A stretch of 64,000 nucleotides of DNA from DATAUD01 sp036268455. Lineage in GTDB: Bacteria; Verrucomicrobiota; Verrucomicrobiia; Limisphaerales; Palsa-1400. A model generated the notes under the pieces. The model did not search any database, was not told the origin of the DNA, and saw nothing but the letters and a program-made list of their open reading frames with translations. Shown here piece by piece: positions 33,388 to 42,001 of the stretch. Both the position numbers and the translations under genes were made by a program. Each line of letters starts with the position of its first letter. Positions within the stretch are counted from its first letter, which is position 1. The DNA lies in contig DATAUD010000009.1 of NCBI GenBank assembly GCA_036268455.1, positions 62,001-126,000 of the forward strand, given 5' to 3'.

Positions 33388-35102
33388 CGTCCGGCTTCCT
33401 TAGCCAGACATGAGAAGGTCCGTATTTTTGACAGCATAACCGGGTCCTCGTCCAATTCGCGCACTGTCTTTTCCATGCGGGTGGACCAGTTTGCGGCGCT
33501 GACAGCGCCGGGAATATTGAAGCGCGCCGATTGGCCGAAAACGTCTGTCAACATGACAATCACCAGCCAGGAATTGGATTTGAGAATGCGGCGCAAATAC
33601 GCCTCGCGCAGCCGGTCGCTCAATTGGCGCGGCGGCGGTTCGGAGGCCATTCCCGCGAATTCCATGAAATAGCACATTTCACGGCGGCTTTCCTTGGCGT
33701 CGATGCCGCTTTCGATTTTCCGCCACAATTCCTCCCAAACGGCGGCCAGCGGCGGATGATCGTGCGTTGCCGGTTGCGTGACGGACAATCGCGGGAATTT
33801 GGCTGGATTTCCGAAACTTCCGTCCTTCTCGCGAAACATCGAGGGAATCCGAAAGCCCGGAATCCCGAGCTTTTGCAAACTGACTGGAACGTATTCCGGC
33901 ACGAGACCGAGGTCCTCAGCAATCACTTTTGTGTCGTCCGCCGCCTCCGCGACAAAACGCAAAAGCCCCTCACCTTGGGCTTGGTTGGCGGCCCTGTGCT
34001 GGCGCGTGTCATCCGCGAAACGGCGAAAGCCGGGGAGTCTGCCGCCCGTCCTGGCGGCGGCCTGGCTGTGGTTCAACGGGAGAAACTCCGGATTTCGGTC
34101 GGGCGTCCACGGAAAAGAGTAAATGCGGAAAAAGCCGAGCGCATGGTCCACGCGGAACAGGTGGAAATTTTTCCGGATGTTGCCGATGCGCATCCGCCAC
34201 CAGGAAAAATCGTTCCGGCGCAATTCGTCCCAGCGATAATTCGGAATGCCCCAGTTTTGCCCCCACTTCACGGTAAAAGGATCGTCCTTGAACGCCTTCT
34301 CGGGCGGCGCGCCGCCGCTCCAGTCAAGATCAAAAAGGCTTGGATTGCCCCAGACATCGGCGCTGTGGCGTCCGACGCCGAAAGGGATGTCTCCCATGAG
34401 AAAGACCTGTTTTCGACCTGCGTAATCCTTGAGTTCGCGCCATTGGGTGAAGGCGATCCATTGGACGTAGATAAAGAAAAGTTGTTTGCGCGACAGTTCT
34501 TCGCGTCGTTTGCCATCCAGCGAGAGAAGCCAGCTATGCGCGGAGTGAGGGGATCGATGTTCCGCGGGCCATCGTTCCCAATTTGGCGAACAGCGGTTCT
34601 CTTCCATCAGCACACGAAACAACGCGTAATTCGAAATCCAATCGGCGTTCTCCAGAAGGAACTTGCGAAATTGCGCGGCGCGGCCAAGTGAGGCCGAGTC
34701 CATGAATTCATTAAAAGCCGCCTGGAGCAAAGCGCGCTTCAATGCCTTCATTTTCGGATAATTGACAGGCCCCGAGCGCAATTTCTTTAGAAGCTCCGGG
34801 CGCGCAAATCGCCGGAAAGCCTGCGGTTTCAAATCCGGCATGTGACGCGGCGAGACGGCGATCGAACCCGAATCGATCGCGAGCGAGCTGATGGCATCGT
34901 AAGGGCTGTTGCCCTCGCTGGTTTCGTTGATCGGGAGCGTTTGGAAAATATGGAGGTTGTGCGCGTGGCACCAATCAATCATCTGGCGGACGCCCTCGGT
35001 GTCGCCAATGCCAAGGTCCTCCTCGGTGCGAATGGCGAAAACCGGTTCAAGAATCCCCGCCAGCGGCCGGTCTGGGCTTAATTTTATCTTCAAGCTGCGC
35101 AA
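33384..35102 (-). CDS. malQ: 4-alpha-glucanotransferase (amylomaltase)
   Basis: GH77 enzyme of 572 residues that moves glucan chains between maltodextrins. Family segments are visible: LQTLPINETSEGNSPYDAISSLAIDS, the ENRCSPNWERWP region, FLMGDIPFGVGRHSADVWGNPSLFDL, HALGFFRIYSFP with the catalytic neighbourhood, and VIAEDLGLVPEYVPVSLQKLGIPGFRI with the acid catalyst. This is a bacterial MalQ with a normal length. It may work with glycogen or imported maltodextrins; no other glycogen genes are near. It is convergent with the Agl23-like gene. Confidence 0.94.
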   Translation of the reverse strand: MRSLKIKLSPDRPLAGILEPVFAIRTEEDLGIGDTEGVRQMIDWCHAHNLHIFQTLPINETSEGNSPYDAISSLAIDSGSIAVSPRHMPDLKPQAFRRFARPELLKKLRSGPVNYPKMKALKRALLQAAFNEFMDSASLGRAAQFRKFLLENADWISNYALFRVLMEENRCSPNWERWPAEHRSPHSAHSWLLSLDGKRREELSRKQLFFIYVQWIAFTQWRELKDYAGRKQVFLMGDIPFGVGRHSADVWGNPSLFDLDWSGGAPPEKAFKDDPFTVKWGQNWGIPNYRWDELRRNDFSWWRMRIGNIRKNFHLFRVDHALGFFRIYSFPWTPDRNPEFLPLNHSQAAARTGGRLPGFRRFADDTRQHRAANQAQGEGLLRFVAEAADDTKVIAEDLGLVPEYVPVSLQKLGIPGFRIPSMFREKDGSFGNPAKFPRLSVTQPATHDHPPLAAVWEELWRKIESGIDAKESRREMCYFMEFAGMASEPPPRQLSDRLREAYLRRILKSNSWLVIVMLTDVFGQSARFNIPGAVSAANWSTRMEKTVRELDEDPVMLSKIRTFSCLAKEAGR

Positions 35103-35155
35103 CTCTCGTGCGAAGCCTGTTTTCCGTCAATGGGCAGACAACCGCAGATGGGGGG

Positions 35156-37261
35156 TCAAAATCGCGCGGTCGCCGCGACGCCGTAAGTCGCGGGATCGCC
35201 AGTTTGAAGAATCAACGCGCCGTACTGGGGGCCGAGATTGAGCGCGTTGTTGAAGTAGTGCTGGTCAAAGATATTTTTCGCGAAGAAATAAACGTTGAAA
35301 TGTTTGCTCTCGTAGCCTGCCTGCGCGTTGACCAACACGTAGGCGTCCTGAGTGGTCGGCCCGTAATCGATATCGTAGGCGTCATCAAGATGGTAACGGC
35401 CAACGCCGATGACTTCGCCATGGGCGTAAAGATGCCACCACGGCAGGCGATACCGCGCCGATACATTCGCGGTGAATTCCGGCACGAAGCTGATCGGCTT
35501 GCCGTCGAGGTCCTGCGCCGCGCCGGTCCCGCTCTCGGCGGCTGGGACGCTGAAGCGCACGTAATCCGCGTGCGTGTAGCCGAGGCCGGCGGAGAGGTCC
35601 AACCCCTCCAGGGGCCGCGCCGTCAACTCTAATTCCGCGCCATAAAGTTCCGCGTGGTGAGCGTTGAGAAGATACGCTTCAGTGGGATCGGCGGGGTTGA
35701 TCCGGTAAGTTTGGTAATTTTCCGCGTCGGTGTAAAACAGCGCGGCGTTGGCGGAAAGTTTGTTGTCGAACCACGACGTTTTCCCGCCCAGTTCCAATTG
35801 CCACGAACGTTCCGGGCCGTATTGGCTCTCCGACGCGAAATCCACCGAGTCATTAAAGCCGCCGCTTTGGTAGCCCTCGGTCCCGCTCAAGTAAATCTCG
35901 GCGTCCGGCGTGAAATGCCACGTCACGGCGGCCTTTGGTTGGAGCGACGTGAAACTGGCGGACGAATCATAAGCGCCGGTGACAAACCCCGGATAAGGCC
36001 CAACTATGACCTGGCCGACCCGCAACATCTCGCGCTCGTCATCAGTCAAACGCACGCCGGCCGTTAAATCCAGATGGTCCGAAAAGCTGTAAGTCGCCTG
36101 CCCGAACAGAGCGTAGGTTTCATCCTGCGAACGGGCGGCCGTCATGAAATTGGTCGATGGCAACGCGAAGGCCCCGGAATCGCTATGAAGATCGTCATTC
36201 AAATAATACAATCCCGCGCGCCACTTGAGTTTGTCGGCGCTTTCCGGAGACTCGACGCGAAACTCTTCGCTCAATTGCTCGAGGCGGGGATTTGAGTAAC
36301 CGTTCTCGGCGGGGTAGGGCGAAAAATCAAAATCCTGAAGCAAATCCTGCCGCCAGTCCCGATGCGTCGTGACGGAAGTGACCCGGACGGAGCCGGAATC
36401 ATACGCGATTCGGAGGGCTTCGTCGGTGTCATATGTGTCAACATAACCGTTCACATCGCGCGAAACGGAGAACGGGCCATTGTCCGCTCCCGGCAAGTAG
36501 GTTGGAACAAAGCCATCGTTATCGCGGTAGCCCTGGGCCGTCAACGTGATGCTCCAAGGGGCGCTGGGAGTCCATCGAAGAGTGGCGCGGCCATCGGCGG
36601 TGTTTTGCGCGTCCGGATTGTCGCCCCGGTAGTTGTTGTAAACGAATCCATCGCGGAACCCGTAAAGGCCGTCCAGGCTGAAAAAAAGCTTGTCCTTTAC
36701 CAAAGCTCCGCCGATGCCGAGTTGGTAATCCTGGCTGTCGTAATTGCCGTAGCTCGCTTCGAGATAGCCGTGTGTTTCGTTTCCCGGCTGGCGGGTAACG
36801 ATGTTGACAACACCGCCCACTCCGCTCGCGCCGTAAAGAGTCCCCTGATCGCCGCGAACAAATTCGATTTCGCGCACATCATAAAGCGCCACGCCGCGCG
36901 AATACATATCGTAATAAGGAATGTCATCAACGTAGAAGCCAACGACCGGTTCACCCGCGCCGAAATTATTTTCGCGAAAGCCGCGGACGGAGAATTTCGG
37001 GGTGCGCTGATTGTTGGCGTCGAACACGGAGAAATTCGGCGTCTGCGCGTCCAAATCGCGGAATGAATTGATTTCTCCCACCTGGACTTCCTGGCCCGAG
37101 ACGATGGTGGCCGCGCTGGAATCGGCCTGGGGAATCACCGCGACGGCGGTTCCAGTGACCGTGACCGGGGCCAGTTGAGCCGGCTGGCCCGACTGCTGGG
37201 CGGAGATTTTCAAAAGTGGCAGGCACACGAAACCGGCAATTAGGACCTTCAGGAGTTTCAT
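35156..37261 (-). CDS. TonB-dependent outer-membrane receptor
   Basis: A 701-residue outer-membrane transporter. After a signal peptide there is a plug domain (FSVRGFRENNFGAGEPVVGFYVDDIPYYDMYSRGVALYDVREIEFVRGDQGTLYGASGVGGVVNIVTR) and then a beta-barrel ending in a C-terminal Phe (GVAATARF). The barrel strands alternate as expected (SDHLDLTAGVRLTDDEREM). The N-terminal VTVTGTAVAVIPQADSSA stretch resembles receptors for siderophores or carbohydrates. The substrate cannot be assigned. It stands alone with 54 bp to malQ and 70 bp to ald. Confidence 0.93.
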   Translation of the reverse strand: MKLLKVLIAGFVCLPLLKISAQQSGQPAQLAPVTVTGTAVAVIPQADSSAATIVSGQEVQVGEINSFRDLDAQTPNFSVFDANNQRTPKFSVRGFRENNFGAGEPVVGFYVDDIPYYDMYSRGVALYDVREIEFVRGDQGTLYGASGVGGVVNIVTRQPGNETHGYLEASYGNYDSQDYQLGIGGALVKDKLFFSLDGLYGFRDGFVYNNYRGDNPDAQNTADGRATLRWTPSAPWSITLTAQGYRDNDGFVPTYLPGADNGPFSVSRDVNGYVDTYDTDEALRIAYDSGSVRVTSVTTHRDWRQDLLQDFDFSPYPAENGYSNPRLEQLSEEFRVESPESADKLKWRAGLYYLNDDLHSDSGAFALPSTNFMTAARSQDETYALFGQATYSFSDHLDLTAGVRLTDDEREMLRVGQVIVGPYPGFVTGAYDSSASFTSLQPKAAVTWHFTPDAEIYLSGTEGYQSGGFNDSVDFASESQYGPERSWQLELGGKTSWFDNKLSANAALFYTDAENYQTYRINPADPTEAYLLNAHHAELYGAELELTARPLEGLDLSAGLGYTHADYVRFSVPAAESGTGAAQDLDGKPISFVPEFTANVSARYRLPWWHLYAHGEVIGVGRYHLDDAYDIDYGPTTQDAYVLVNAQAGYESKHFNVYFFAKNIFDQHYFNNALNLGPQYGALILQTGDPATYGVAATARF

Positions 37262-37331
37262 TTTCCGGGGATAAAACCAAATCCGCCAAAAACGGCAAGC
37301 AGGAATTATATGACAGCCCGTGAAAATTTAT

Positions 37332-38435
37332 TTATGACAATTGCGGGGCGTCGAATTTGATGCCGTGCGCTTCGGCCACTGCTTTGTGCGTGAGCCGGCC
37401 CCTCATGACGTTGATGCCGCCGAGCAAAGCGGGTTGCACCCGGCATGCCTCCGCCAGGCCGACGTCCGCCAACGTCTCGATGTAACGGTAGGTGACGTTG
37501 GTGAGCGCCTGAGTCGCCGTGCGCGCGTACGCGCCGGGCATGTTCGCGACGCAGTAATGAATGACTCCCTCCTCGACATATACAGGATGGTCGTGCGTGG
37601 TGGGACGCGAGCTTTCCGCGCAGCCGCCTTGGTCGATCGCAATATCGACCAGCACACTGCCGGGACGCATCCGCCGCAACATTTGGCGATTGATCAGCTT
37701 CGGAGCTTTTGCTCCCGGCACCAAAACGGCGCCGATCAGCAGGTCCACAGTCGGCATCAAATCCGCCAGGTGCGCCTCGCTCGAAAAAAGCGTGTGGGCC
37801 GTGTGGAGCGTAATGTCCAAAAAACGCATCCGCTCCAAATCCACTTCCAAAATGGTGACGTCCGCGCCCAATCCGGTGGCCATCCGTGCCGCGTTAATGC
37901 CGCTGGCCCCCCCCCCCAAAACGACGACGCGGCCGGGAAGCACTCCCGGGACGCCGCCAAGCAAAACGCCGCTCCCGCCATTGTGCTTGGCCAGAAAATA
38001 ACCGCCGACTAGGATCGACATGCGGCCGGCAATTTCACTCATCGGCTCGAGCAGCGGCAGGCGGCGGTTGACTTCAATGGTCTCGTAGGCGATGGCCGTG
38101 ACGCCGGATTTCATCAGCGCGTCGGTCAACGCTCGATCGGCCGCGAGGTGCAGATAGGTGAAAAGAATCTGTCCCTCGCGCAGCAGGGCGAATTCCGATT
38201 CCTGCGGTTCCTTCACCTTGACAACAAGGTCCGCCTTTTTAAAAACGGTGGCGTGATCGCCGGTCATCTCCGCGCCAGCCTGTTCATAATCGCCATCCGG
38301 ATAGCCCGCACCCGCGCCGGCAAGGCGCTCGACGACGACTTTATGGCCGCGTTTGGCCAGTTGATAAACAGCGGATGGCAGCAGGGCGACCCGATGTTCC
38401 TGGAGCTTAATTTCCCGGGGAACGCCGATAATCAT
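37332..38435 (-). CDS. ald: Alanine dehydrogenase
   Basis: Interconverts L-alanine and pyruvate plus ammonia with NAD. The 367-residue protein starts MIIGVPREIKLQEHRVALLP and has the substrate region HLAADRALTDAL, SEIAGRMS, the NAD motif VVVLGGGASGINAARMATGLGADV and the VDIAIDQGGC segment. I chose the ATG at 38435, which matches the family start. The long frame upstream of it is the antisense end of the subtilase gene. Within the NAD motif the gene contains 11 consecutive G residues (37907-37917 on the plus strand as C), which is unusual. Confidence 0.95.
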   Translation of the reverse strand: MIIGVPREIKLQEHRVALLPSAVYQLAKRGHKVVVERLAGAGAGYPDGDYEQAGAEMTGDHATVFKKADLVVKVKEPQESEFALLREGQILFTYLHLAADRALTDALMKSGVTAIAYETIEVNRRLPLLEPMSEIAGRMSILVGGYFLAKHNGGSGVLLGGVPGVLPGRVVVLGGGASGINAARMATGLGADVTILEVDLERMRFLDITLHTAHTLFSSEAHLADLMPTVDLLIGAVLVPGAKAPKLINRQMLRRMRPGSVLVDIAIDQGGCAESSRPTTHDHPVYVEEGVIHYCVANMPGAYARTATQALTNVTYRYIETLADVGLAEACRVQPALLGGINVMRGRLTHKAVAEAHGIKFDAPQLS

Positions 38436-38467
38436 GGCCCAAATGGTGACGACGAATTGTTCGCCGG

Positions 38468-41400
38468 TCAAGGAGATCGAACGCGATAGTACCCTTGCGC
38501 CGACGAAATAGCGTTGGTGACAAACTCGACTACACCGTCGCCGACGATGGTTTGCACGGTGGTCCACTCGGGGTCTGTCAGCGCATTTTTCCGTTGCACG
38601 TCGTAGGTCTGGTTCGTCTCGGTTTCGATGGAAAAAACAAGTCCCGCAGGGAGAAGTTCCACGTTGAAGATTTCCGGTCGGGACGGGCCGCCACAACAAA
38701 CGTAATGTCCACCATCATTGATCGAAACCGTGTCAATCCACCAACCGACCGACCCGTACGCGTTCCCGGTATCGGTCGCGCAACGCCACTTCAAACGGAT
38801 GCTTTGACCGTTGGCTGACGCCGGAAGATTTACAACCGTCCTGACAAAACCTTGCGAAGCGCCGCTCCACACCTGGCGATTGGCGAGCGGATTTCCGCTG
38901 GATGATGCGATTGTGGCATTGTAGCCGTTGCTCACAAAACCGCCGCCGGCGCTCAATATATCGGTGAAAGCATTGGTCCCGATCTGGATTTCCAGCGCGC
39001 CGCCATCGAATGCCTCGCCGGGGGCGTCCGGGTTTATCTCCAAATTGTAGTACTGACTGAACAATAATTGCGACGTCGAAGAGATGATCGCGATGGCCGG
39101 CGTGATCAAATCCGCGATGCCCGCGTTGGTGGTTGCCGGGGCGAACGTGGAATTGGGCGAGGTGTCCGCAGTGTCATTCGTCGTAGCCCAGGAAATTTGT
39201 CCTCCGGAAGCGGAACTGGTCCAGCCGGACGGAAGGGCAGGGGGCGTTACCAAATCAAAATCCTGCGCCAAATTGGTGACGGCGACAAATTGTCCAAGGG
39301 CGAAGGAGAAATTAACCGTGCCCAAATTGAGCGAGCCGTCCTGGAGTTGCAGCGTCGCCGTAATCGTCCCGCCGCACGCGCCTTCGGCGGTAAAAGTAAA
39401 TGGCGCGGACATCGGAACACCGTCCGCCGGCAATGAGCCGTAAGTCGCCGGACCGCTGGGAGATTCAATTCCGCCCGTCGGCAAAAGAGTCGCCACGAGA
39501 TTTGTGGCGCTGACAACGCCGGTGTTTTGCAGCGCGAAATTGACCGTGACGGTTTCGCCAGGATCAATGGCCCCATTGGTGGGTTGGCAATTCTCCGCGG
39601 TCAAGACGGTCCCCGCCGGGCAGACGACCGGCGAACCGCTTGCAACCGCGTTGTCAACAACAAGGGCGAAATCCTGCGTCAGCCCGTTGCTCCCGTTCGG
39701 AACACCAACGGAATTGATGCTTGTTCCGGTCACGGTAACTGTGAAAGCCCCCGCCGTACCCGCCGGGCAAAAAACGCTTTCCACATTGTTTTTTGTGTCG
39801 GCGGAGCCGCCGGAAACGGAATAAGCGGAGCCAAAGACGTTGCCGAGGTAGGTCTGCCCGCCGACGCTGACCGTCAGATCGAGGTCGTTATTGTAGGCCG
39901 CTCCGCTCGTGCTTCCGGGCGCGTCCGTCCACGCGACGGTAACGCGGAACGGCAAATTAGTATTGGCAACCGAGCCGATGAAAGTGCGCGCCTGCCCGCT
40001 CGCGGTGAAAGTGTCCGCCGGCTCCTGGTCACGCAAGAGACGCGGCGTTCCATCGAAGGCCGTCCCCAAATCCATCTCGCCCATGCCTTGGTTCACCGAC
40101 CACAACGTGTCGTTGGCGAAAGAGCCGGTCATGTAACGGGCGCTGTTCATCAGCCAGGCTTTGGTCATCGCGGGCGAGGGCGGAAAGAGCGACTGGTTAA
40201 TAAAGTATTGACGCAACAACGCGCAACCGCCCGCCACGCAAGGCGTCGAATGGCTTGTTCCCGAAGACGCCGAATAAAATTGCTGGAATGACGGATAAAA
40301 ATTATTTCCCACCCCGCCGCAAATGGCGTCGGCATTGAAGCACGCATCGGCCGTTCCCAACGGGCCTGGATCGGGCGCTTGAATAACGCCCCCGCTCACA
40401 TGCGTGGAAGGCGCCATGAGGTCTGGTTTGAGCCGCCCGTCCGCGCACGGTCCACGCGAGGATGAAACATCAACCTCGTTGGCGCTGTCCGCCTCATTAT
40501 CGCCGACGCCGCATCCGTCCTCGCCGCCGAAAAGCTGGACGTTCTCCGCTCCGCCCACGGCAATCACATTCTTGGCGGTCGCGGGCTGGTCGATAGTTGT
40601 GTCGTCCGGCCCGAAATTCCCGGCCGCAAACAAAATCACCATTTCCTGGTTGCCCGCCGTGGGATGCGTCGTCCCCGCCGGCTGGGCGTCGCGCACAAGC
40701 GAATCGTATTCCTGCGAATCTATTCCGTAAATGCCGTCGCCGTCGTAATCCCCCCAACTGTTATTATTGACCCGCGCGCCGTCGTTGTAAGCATCGTCTT
40801 CCAATTGCGAATAGCTCGGATACGTCCAATAATCCGGATCAAAAACGACCGAGGCCCCGAGGCGCGCAAATGGACAGACACCCAGCCCGTAAGCGAATCC
40901 CGAGCTGTCCACGAACGGAAAATTTGTGCCGTTATCGAAACCGCCAACGATGTGCGCGTTGAGCGTGCCATGTCCGTCGCAGCCTTTCAGCGTGCTCGGC
41001 GAGTTGGACGTTCCCTCCAGGCGCGAATAGAGGACGCGGCTGGCCGCGTTCGTCTGGCCCCCGGCATAAAGTCCAAAATGATTCGGCGCCGTGGTCCCGT
41101 CGTCGATGCCGCTGTCAGTGATGTCAACGATAAATCCAGACGCCGCGAATTGCGAATCAGCAAAACCCTTCCCGCTCAACCACGCCAGATAGCCAGGCCC
41201 GGACGGGACGTTCCCGGTGAGATTTCCCGCGACGATCTGGTCCTGGCGCTCGCAAAATTTTCGCGGCGCGTAATACGGCTGGATCGAAACCACATCGGGT
41301 CGGGCGGCGATTTTGTCCAGATCGGCGGCATTCAATCGCGCGATAATGTTGAGATAGCGCAACACATGACGCTGCTGCGCGAACGGCGCCAATTTCAGAC

Positions 41401-42001
41401 CGTCAAGAATTTTTAACGTGCCGGGATTCGCCTCCGTATCGGCGATGAGCTGGATGGCGAATACGTCCGTCTTGCCGGAACGGGCGGACGGATGGGTCTT
41501 GTAATCGACTAAATACGTACCGTCCCATTGGATTTCCGGCGCGGCGGTTGCGAGCGCCTGGACCCGTGCGATGTCGCGCGCATCGCCGTAAACAAGATAC
41601 GCGTTTTGCGGAATGTAACTGACAATTTGGACGCCCGCGCCCAGCAATTCCTGCCGCCAGCCGGGCTGGACCGGCCCCGCAAAATGGACCAGGTGCATGC
41701 GTTTCCCAATAAAATTTCCGACATTCTTTCGCGACACCTGCGTTTCTGGCCTGGAGGTGTCGAAATGTGTCGTGTTGAGAAAAATCGTATTGTATTCGTC
41801 GCGAATCTTCCCCCAAGCCGGGTTGAAGCTCGCCTCGGGAACCTCATAAAGTTGGTAGCTGCCATAATCCGCAATGAGATGCCCTCCCGATGCGATGATT
41901 TGCGGCGCACGCGTCCTATCGGCAACCTGCACTTTGTGAGTGGCGCCCGCGAACAAACTCTGGGCAAACGCGACAAGAAGAATAAGGGCCGCGCGCTTCA
42001 C
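38468..42001 (-). CDS. Subtilisin-like (S8) exported protease
   Basis: An exported serine protease of about 1177 residues. Signal peptide KRAALILLVAFAQSLFAGA; catalytic triad Asp in ITDSGIDDG (Asp296), His in GCDGHGTLNAH (His344), Ser in SSGTSHSTP (Ser583). A propeptide-like region precedes the triad. The C-terminal half contains a conserved beta-sandwich/P-domain-like area (RTFIGSVANTNLPFRVTVAW) and further beta-rich modules including CxxG-rich segments. The most likely start is a GTG at 42001, which shares one base with the mutS stop; a longer frame antisense-overlaps mutS. The tight overlap makes the protease part of the mutS transcript. Confidence 0.87.
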   Translation of the reverse strand: MKRAALILLVAFAQSLFAGATHKVQVADRTRAPQIIASGGHLIADYGSYQLYEVPEASFNPAWGKIRDEYNTIFLNTTHFDTSRPETQVSRKNVGNFIGKRMHLVHFAGPVQPGWRQELLGAGVQIVSYIPQNAYLVYGDARDIARVQALATAAPEIQWDGTYLVDYKTHPSARSGKTDVFAIQLIADTEANPGTLKILDGLKLAPFAQQRHVLRYLNIIARLNAADLDKIAARPDVVSIQPYYAPRKFCERQDQIVAGNLTGNVPSGPGYLAWLSGKGFADSQFAASGFIVDITDSGIDDGTTAPNHFGLYAGGQTNAASRVLYSRLEGTSNSPSTLKGCDGHGTLNAHIVGGFDNGTNFPFVDSSGFAYGLGVCPFARLGASVVFDPDYWTYPSYSQLEDDAYNDGARVNNNSWGDYDGDGIYGIDSQEYDSLVRDAQPAGTTHPTAGNQEMVILFAAGNFGPDDTTIDQPATAKNVIAVGGAENVQLFGGEDGCGVGDNEADSANEVDVSSSRGPCADGRLKPDLMAPSTHVSGGVIQAPDPGPLGTADACFNADAICGGVGNNFYPSFQQFYSASSGTSHSTPCVAGGCALLRQYFINQSLFPPSPAMTKAWLMNSARYMTGSFANDTLWSVNQGMGEMDLGTAFDGTPRLLRDQEPADTFTASGQARTFIGSVANTNLPFRVTVAWTDAPGSTSGAAYNNDLDLTVSVGGQTYLGNVFGSAYSVSGGSADTKNNVESVFCPAGTAGAFTVTVTGTSINSVGVPNGSNGLTQDFALVVDNAVASGSPVVCPAGTVLTAENCQPTNGAIDPGETVTVNFALQNTGVVSATNLVATLLPTGGIESPSGPATYGSLPADGVPMSAPFTFTAEGACGGTITATLQLQDGSLNLGTVNFSFALGQFVAVTNLAQDFDLVTPPALPSGWTSSASGGQISWATTNDTADTSPNSTFAPATTNAGIADLITPAIAIISSTSQLLFSQYYNLEINPDAPGEAFDGGALEIQIGTNAFTDILSAGGGFVSNGYNATIASSSGNPLANRQVWSGASQGFVRTVVNLPASANGQSIRLKWRCATDTGNAYGSVGWWIDTVSINDGGHYVCCGGPSRPEIFNVELLPAGLVFSIETETNQTYDVQRKNALTDPEWTTVQTIVGDGVVEFVTNAISSAQGYYRVRSP

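Noticed and set aside
33372..33395. Hairpin GCCGGA/TCCGGC at the convergent ends of the Agl23-like and malQ genes
   Set aside because: Long loop and no T-run on either side; may be a weak bidirectional terminator but not supported.
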